Below, in pieces: positions 57,651-64,000 of a DNA stretch of 64,000 nucleotides. The stretch lies in the NCBI GenBank assembly GCA_030268105.1, contig BSDZ01000025.1:1836547-1900546 (forward strand), in the 5' to 3' direction. The notes beneath the pieces were generated by a model, which ran no database searches, was not told the DNA's origin, and worked only from the letters and a program-made list of their open reading frames with translations. Source of the stretch: Volvox africanus (lineage: Eukaryota; Chlorophyta; Chlorophyceae; Chlamydomonadales; Volvocaceae). Numbering within the stretch: position 1 is the stretch's first letter; every line of letters starts with the position of its first letter. Made by a program: the position numbers and the translations under genes.

Positions 57651-57705
57651 GTGCGTGAGTCCGTATGTGGTTGTGGTGTGGCCCTTTACGCCCTCGTCGT
57701 CGTTG

Positions 57706-57776
57706 GCACCAGTGGTATAGTGGTAGCATAGGTCCTTGCCACGGACCAGACCCGAGTTCGATTGTCGGCTGGTGCA
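57706..57776 (+). tRNA. tRNA-Gly(GCC)-like sequence, copy 17 (G:G)
   Basis: Same as copy 15. Confidence 0.83.
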
Positions 57777-58452
57777 TCAGACCGTCAGGAACGCAGTCTG
57801 CCTCGGAGAGAGACCTATCCAAGACCTATCTGTAGGGACGCTGCAAGGGAGGTGGAATATATTCGCACACCTACACCCTATTCGTGATACAGCCTGCACG
57901 GAACTCCAGTGCACCTGTCGGCAAAACTGAGAGCAAGAACCCAGTGTGCTGTGGGTTGTGGGACAGGGAGACACTGCTGCATAGTAGAAATACTGGGCAG
58001 GGGGACTTATTGCTGGTCAATAGCTACTATAAAGGTGAGCGGGAAAACATGTTGATTGGAGTTGAGGAAAGGGCCATCAATGGTGGCTTATTACACTCCT
58101 CAACCTTGTGTAGAAAGGTCAACACCTGTCCATACCTTTGGTGAGGCATTTAACAGCAGCAACCTACAGATGGGAGCAGGTAGAACTCATACCACACACA
58201 CTTGACTTTCATTTAGCATTGCTGCTGTTTAATAGGTAGGATGGGATACATGCTGGCATGGCCATGCATGCATGCAGGCCGTGGCAGATGTTGTATCCCT
58301 CTTCGCTGCTCATGCACTTATCTGCACGTCTTAACGTTAAGTGCCACGTGCCGAATGCTCACAAGACAGACCAAAACATCCAGACGCGATATCAGGGGCA
58401 GCGGAAGTCTTCAGGAGCGAAAAGGCTACCACTTACAGTCAAAAAGGTGCGA

Positions 58453-58497
<45 letters not shown>

Positions 58498-59293
58498 GCT
58501 ATCAGAACCGACACCAGGCGATCATCATCTAACCGGCTCTCAATGCTCAGGCTTGGCTGGGGCCAATCACAGTGTAATATAGTTCAGTATGATAATATTG
58601 ACGATAATCCGATAAGAGCTCGGTAAAAGCGTATGCTATCCGGCCGTTCTCGCACGTAATCTTCTTGTGATACCAATACACGGTACATATCACACCAGAT
58701 CGTCCATCCACAAGTGTGATAAGCCCTAGCAGACGTATCAACGATATTCTATTCGCATGCAGTATATTTATCATACACAAGCCTTCCCGGCATTTGTTCA
58801 ATGTGAATGGCCAAGTATCAATGAATGGCCAAGTATCAATGAATGGCCAACTAACCACTGTGGTTATAGCACTTCTCACACCTATGTGTCGATCATGCCA
58901 GCATGGAAGTAATGGTATAACCAAACAGTAAATAATAGTACTTAACATGTCATGCCATTTTAATGCTCGTCAACTATGTTTGCCGGCTGGATCCAAACAT
59001 TTGTTAGTTGGCGCATTAATGATGCAGCTGGCAACGCAAGACAAGGAATCCCAATTGCATGGATTCCACAATGCATAACTAGCGAAATATATACAGATGT
59101 ATTTATTGACAGCATTGCATATTTTACGTGTGCTTATCACCTTGTTAGGTCGCAGCAACCAACACATTGATGATAATCAATCCGTAATACAACAGCAGCC
59201 ATCACCAGGTGTTGGTGGCTAGGGTGCAGAGTAAAACTGTGTCTGGAAGGCCAGTTGCCTACCATTGTAGGCCCCCTGCCTCAGAGATCCATT

Positions 59294-59615
59294 GCGTGAT
59301 TGCGTGATTGTGTGATTGCGTGATTGCATGATTGCGTGATTGCGAGATTGCGTGATTGCGTGATTGCGTAATTGCGTTGTTGCGTTGTTGCGTGAGTGCG
59401 TTGTTGCGTTGTTGCGTTGTTGTGTTGTTGCGTTGTTGCGTTGTTGTGTTGTTGCGTTGCTGTGTTGTTGCGTTGTTGCGTTGTTGCGTTGTTGCGTTGT
59501 TGCGTGAGTGCGTTGTTGCGTTGTTGCGTTGTTGTGTTGTTGCGTTGCTGTGTTGTTGCGTTGTTGCGTTGTTGTGTTGTTGCGTTGCTGTGTTGTTGCG
59601 TTGTTGCGTTGTTGC
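59294..59615 (+). repeat. Octamer minisatellite, unit 18 (longest)
   Basis: 322 bp, about 40 octamers. Contains two GCGTGAGT markers where other units have one, showing an internal duplication of about 15 octamers. Confidence 0.95.
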
Positions 59616-59670
59616 GTGCGTGAGTCCGTATGTGGTTGTGGTGCGGCCCTTTACGCCCTCGTCGTCGTTG

Positions 59671-59741
59671 GCACCAGTGGTATAGTGGTAGCATAGGTCC
59701 TTGCCACGGACCAGACCCGAGTTCGATTGTCGGCTGGTGCA
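59671..59741 (+). tRNA. tRNA-Gly(GCC)-like sequence, copy 18 (G:G)
   Basis: Same as copy 15. Confidence 0.83.
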
Positions 59742-61269
59742 TCAGACCGCCAGGAACGCAGTCTGCCTCGGAGAGAGACCTATCCAAGACCTATCTGTAG
59801 GGACGCTGCAAGGGAGGTGGAATATATTCGCACACCTACACCCTATTCGTGATACAGCCTGCACGGAACTCCAGTGCACCTGTCGGCAAAACTGAGAGCA
59901 AGAACCCAGTGTGCTGTGGGTTGTGGGGTGTGGGATGGAGCTTGTGTGAGACAGGGAGACACTGCTGCATAGTAGAAATACTGGGCAGGGGGACTTATTG
60001 CTGGTCAATAGCTACTACAAAGGTGAGCGGGAAAACATGTTGATTGGAGTTGAGGAAAGGGCCATCAATGGTGGCTTATTACACTCCTCAACCTTGTGTA
60101 GAAAGGTCAACACCTGTCCATACCTTTGGTGAGGCATTTAACAGCAGCAACCTACAGATGGGAGCAGGTAGAACTCATACCACACACACTTGACTTTCAT
60201 TTAGCATTGCTGCTGTTTAATAGGTAGGATGGGATACATACTGGCATGGCCATGCATGCATGCAGGCCGTGGCAGATGTTGTATCCCTCTTCGCTGCTCA
60301 TGCACTTATCTGCACGTCTTAACGTTAAGTGCCACGTGCCGAATGCTCACAAGACAGACCAAAACATCCAGACGCGATATCAGGGGCAGCGGAAGTCTTC
60401 AGGAGCGAAAAGGCTACCACTTACAGTCAAAAAGGTGCGATGCAGTGTGTGTGTGTGTGTGTGTGTGTGTTTGGCTATCAGAACCGACACCAGGCGATCA
60501 TCATCTAACCGGCTCTCAATGCTCAGGCTTGGCTCGGGCCAATCACAGTGTAATATAGTTCAGTATGATAATATTGACGATAATCCGATAAGAGCTCGGT
60601 AAAAGCGTATGCTATCCGGCCGTTCTCGCACGTAATCTTCTTGTGATACCAATACACGGTACATATCACACCAGATCGTCCATCCACAAGTGTGATAAGC
60701 CCTAGCAGACGTATCAACGATATTCTATTCGCATGCAGTATATTTATCATACACAAGCCTTCCCGGCATTTGTTCAATGTGAATGGCCAAGTATCAATGA
60801 ATGGCCAAGTATCAATGAATGGCCAACTAACCACTGTGGTTATAGCACTTCTCACACCTATGTGTCGATCATGCCAGCATGGAAGTAATGGTATAACCAA
60901 ACAGTAAATAATAGTACTTAACATGTCATGCCATTTTAATGCTCGTCAACTATGTTTGCCGGCTGGATCCAAACATTTGTTAGTTGGCGCATTAATGATG
61001 CAGCTGGCAACGCAAGACAAGGAATCCCAATTGCATGGATTCCACAATGCATAACTAGCGAAATATATACAGATGTATTTATTGACAGCATTGCATATTT
61101 TACGTGTGCTTATCACCTTGTTAGGTCGCAGCAACCAACACATTGATGATAATCAATCCATAATACAACAGCAGCCATCACCAGGTGTTGGTGGCTAGGG
61201 TGCAGAGTAAAACTGTGTCTGGAAGGCCAGTTGCCTACCATTGTAGGCCCCCTGCCTCAGAGATCCATT

Positions 61270-61503
61270 GCGTGATTGCGTGATTGTGTGATTGCGTGAT
61301 TGCGTGATTGCGAGATTGTGTGATTGTGTGATTGCGTGATTGCGAGATTGCGTGATTGCGTAATTGCGTAATTGCGTTGTTGCGTTGTTGCGTGAGTGCG
61401 TTGTTGCGTTGTTGCGTTGTTGTGTTGTTGTGTTGCTGTGTTGTTGCGTTGTTGCGTTGTTGTGTTGTTGCGTTGCTGTGTTGTTGCGTTGTTGCGTTGT
61501 TGC
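61270..61503 (+). repeat. Octamer minisatellite, unit 19
   Basis: 234 bp, about 29 octamers. Confidence 0.95.
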
Positions 61504-61558
61504 GTGCGTGAGTCCGTATGTGGTTGTGGTGTGGCCCTTTACGCCCTCGTCGTCGTTG

Positions 61559-61629
61559 GCACCAGTGGTATAGTGGTAGCATAGGTCCTTGCCACGGACC
61601 AGACCCGAGTTCGATTGTCGGCTGGTGCA
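61559..61629 (+). tRNA. tRNA-Gly(GCC)-like sequence, copy 19 (G:G)
   Basis: Same as copy 15. Confidence 0.83.
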
Positions 61630-62327
61630 TCAGACCGCCAGGAACGCAGTCTGCCTCGGAGAGAGACCTATCCAAGACCTATCTGTAGGGACGCTGCAAG
61701 GGAGGTGGAATATATTCGCACACCTACACCCTATTCGTGATACAGCCTGCACGGAACTCCAGTGCACCTGTCGGCAAAACTGAGAGCAAGAACCCAGTGT
61801 GCTGTGGGTTGTGGGGTGTGGGATGGAGCTTGTGTGAGACAGGGAGACACTGCTGCATAGTAGAAATACTGGGCAGGGGGACTTATTGCTGGTCAATAGC
61901 TACTATAAAGGTGAGCGGGAAAACATGTTGATTGAAGTTGAGGAAAGGGCCATCAATGGTGGCTTATTACACTCCTCAACCTTGTGTAGAAAGGTCAACA
62001 CCTGTCCATACCTTTGGTGAGGCATTTAACAGCAGCAACCTACAGATGGGAGCAGGTAGAACTCATACCACACACACTTGACTTTCATTTAGCATTGCTG
62101 CTGTTAATAGGTAGGATGGGATACATGCTGGCATGGCCATGCATGCATGCAGGCCGTGGCAGATGTTGTATCCCTCTTCGCTGCTCATGCACTTATCTGC
62201 ACGTCTTAACGTTAAGTGCCACGTGCCGAATGCTCACAAGACAGACCAAAACATCCGGACGCGATATCAGGGGCAGCGGAAGTCTTCAGGAGCGAAAAGG
62301 CTACCACTTACAGTCAAAAAGGTGCGA

Positions 62328-62366
<39 letters not shown>

Positions 62367-63162
62367 GCTATCAGAACCGACACCAGGCGATCATCATCTA
62401 ACCGGCTCTCAATGCTCAGGCTTGGCTCGGGCCAATCACAGTGTAATATAGTTCAGTATGATAATATTGACGATAATCCGATAAGAGCTCGGTAAAAGCG
62501 TATGCTATCCGGCCGTTCTCGCACGTAATCTTCTTGTGATACCAATACACGGTACATATCACACCAGATCGTCCATCCACAAGTGTGATAAGCCCTAGCA
62601 GACGTATCAACGATATTCTATTCGCATGCAGTATATTTATCATACACAAGCCTTCCCGGCATTTGTTCAATGTGAATGGCCAAGTATCAATGAATGGCCA
62701 AGTATCAATGAATGGCCAACTAACCACTGTGGTTATAGCACTTCTCACACCTATGTGTCGATCATGCCAGCATGGAAGTAATGGTATAACCAAACAGTAA
62801 ATAATAGTACTTAACATGTCATGCCATTTTAATGCTCGTCAACTATGTTTGCCGGCTGGATCCAAACATTTGTTAGTTGGCGCATTAATAATGCAGCTGG
62901 CAACGCAAGACAAGGAATCCCAATTGCATGGATTCCACAATGCATAACTAGCGAAATATATACAGATGTATTTATTGACAGCATTGCATATTTTACGTGT
63001 GCTTATCACCTTGTTAGGTCGCAGCAACCAACACATTGATGATAATCAATCCGTAATACAACAGCAGCCATCACCAGGTGTTGGTGGCTAGGGTGCAGAG
63101 TAAAACTGTGTCTGGAAGGCCAGTTGCCTACCATTGTAGGCCCCCTGCCTCAGAGATCCATT

Positions 63163-63404
63163 GCGTGATTGCGTGATTGTGTGATTGTGTGATTGCGTGA
63201 TTGCGTGATTGCGAGATTGCGTGATTGCGAGATTGCGTAATTGCGTGATTGTGTTGTTGCGTTGCTGTGTTGTTGCGTTGTTGCGTTGTTGTGTTGTTGC
63301 GTTGTTGCGTTGTTGCGTTGTTGTGTTGTTGCGTTGCTGTGTTGTTGCGTTGTTGCGTTGTTGTGTTGTTGCGTTGTTGCGTTGTTGCGTTGTTGCGTTG
63401 TTGC
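63163..63404 (+). repeat. Octamer minisatellite, unit 20
   Basis: 242 bp, about 30 octamers. The usual GCGTGAGT marker is absent and the order is rearranged. Confidence 0.94.
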
Positions 63405-63459
63405 GTGCGTGAGTCCGTATGTGGTTGTGGTGTGGCCCTTTACGCCCTCGTCGTCGTTG

Positions 63460-63530
63460 GCACCAGTGGTATAGTGGTAGCATAGGTCCTTGCCACGGAC
63501 CAGACCCGAGTTCGATTGTCGGCTGGTGCA
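63460..63530 (+). tRNA. tRNA-Gly(GCC)-like sequence, copy 20 (G:G)
   Basis: Same as copy 15. Confidence 0.83.
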
Positions 63531-63951
63531 TCAGACCGTCAGGAACGCAGTCTGCCTCGGAGAGAGACCTATCCAAGACCTATCTGTAGGGACGCTGCAA
63601 GGGAGGTGGAATATATTCGCACACCTACACCCTATTCGTGATACAGCCTGCACGGAACTCCAGTGCACCTGTCGGCAAAACTGAGAGCAAGACTCCAGTG
63701 GCTGTGGGTTGTGGGGTGTGGGATGGAGCTTGTGTGAGACAGGGAGACACTGCTGCAAAGAAGAAATACTGGGCAGGGGGACTTATTGCTGGTCAATAGC
63801 TACTATAAAGGTGAGCGGGAAAACATGTTGATTGGAGTTGAGGAAAGGGCCATCAATGGTGGCTTATTACACTCCTCAACCTTGTGTAGAAAGGTCAACA
63901 CCTGTCCATACCTTTGGTGAGGCATTTAACAGCAGCAACCTACAGATGGGA

Positions 63952-64000
63952 GCAGGTAGAACTCAAACCACACACACTTGACTTTCATTTAGCATTGCTG
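63952..64000 (+). repeat. Start of tandem unit 21 (cut by window end)
   Basis: 49 bp of unit sequence, so the array continues beyond the window. Confidence 0.9.

Larger units (their letters stand above)
56331..58175 (+). repeat. Tandem unit 17 (1845 bp)
   Basis: (GT)15 at 56612-56641. From the octamers onward it duplicates unit 15 at an exact offset of 3707 bp. Confidence 0.95.
58176..60163 (+). repeat. Tandem unit 18 (1988 bp, longest)
   Basis: Longest unit because its octamer array is expanded. (GT)19 at 58457-58494. The TATAAAGG motif is changed to TACAAAGG near 60016. Confidence 0.95.
60164..62051 (+). repeat. Tandem unit 19 (1888 bp)
   Basis: (GT)13 at 60445-60470. Long indel allele. 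Confidence 0.95.
62052..63951 (+). repeat. Tandem unit 20 (1900 bp)
   Basis: (GT)16 at 62332-62363. More private base changes than its neighbours (for example CTGTTAATAGG with one T fewer near 62103, CATCCGGACG near 62256 and AGACTCCAGTGGC near 63690). Confidence 0.95.

Overview
This window is eukaryotic repetitive DNA. It is a head-to-tail array of about 20 complete copies (plus one partial) of a roughly 1.85 kb unit, and each complete unit carries one 71-nt tRNA-Gly(GCC)-like sequence on the + strand. Five insertions of one family of chromodomain-bearing Ty3/Gypsy LTR retrotransposon (chromovirus) interrupt the array. No single-copy host protein gene is visible. The plant-like tRNA-Gly sequence, the chromovirus pol and the short GT-AG intron upstream of gag suggest a green-lineage organism (alga, bryophyte or other plant). 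That is inference; the species cannot be read from the sequence.

Layout: units 1-7 occupy 1-12827. Element A (7.47 kb) lies at 12828-20299. Unit 8 carries a minus-strand solo LTR (21037-21857) and the deleted element B (21867-25541). Unit 9 ends with element C (28530-36002), the only copy with no coding lesion that I can see. Unit 10 is uninterrupted, unit 11 carries element D (38409-45728), and units 12-20 plus the start of unit 21 fill 47062-64000. Removing elements and target-site duplications restores units of about 1.84-1.87 kb, so the array existed before the insertions.

Each unit holds, in order: nested palindromes around a CACGTG core, a GT microsatellite, a 2.6-copy 18-bp direct repeat, a 13-bp palindrome, an 8-bp minisatellite of 17 to 40 copies in strict register, the tRNA-like sequence, and a spacer with a TATAAAGG motif. 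The tRNA copies fold well except at the T-stem pair 53:61. None of the 20 keeps G53-C61, all miss the B-box consensus, and there is no T-run terminator for about 1.1 kb downstream. They look like an amplified, probably Pol III-impaired tRNA relic, although function is not excluded.

The retrotransposon has 824-825 bp LTRs (TG...CA, 5-bp target duplications), an initiator-Met-like primer binding site, a possible spliced ORF before gag, a 411-aa Gag with a zinc knuckle, and Pol in the order protease, RT, RNase H, integrase, chromodomain. Pol is in the same frame as gag and is separated from it by one conserved UAG with a downstream hairpin, suggesting stop-codon readthrough. Element A has a nonsense codon in gag, B has an in-frame 3.6 kb deletion fusing Gag to the integrase C-terminus and chromodomain, and D has lost the protease active site and the frame.
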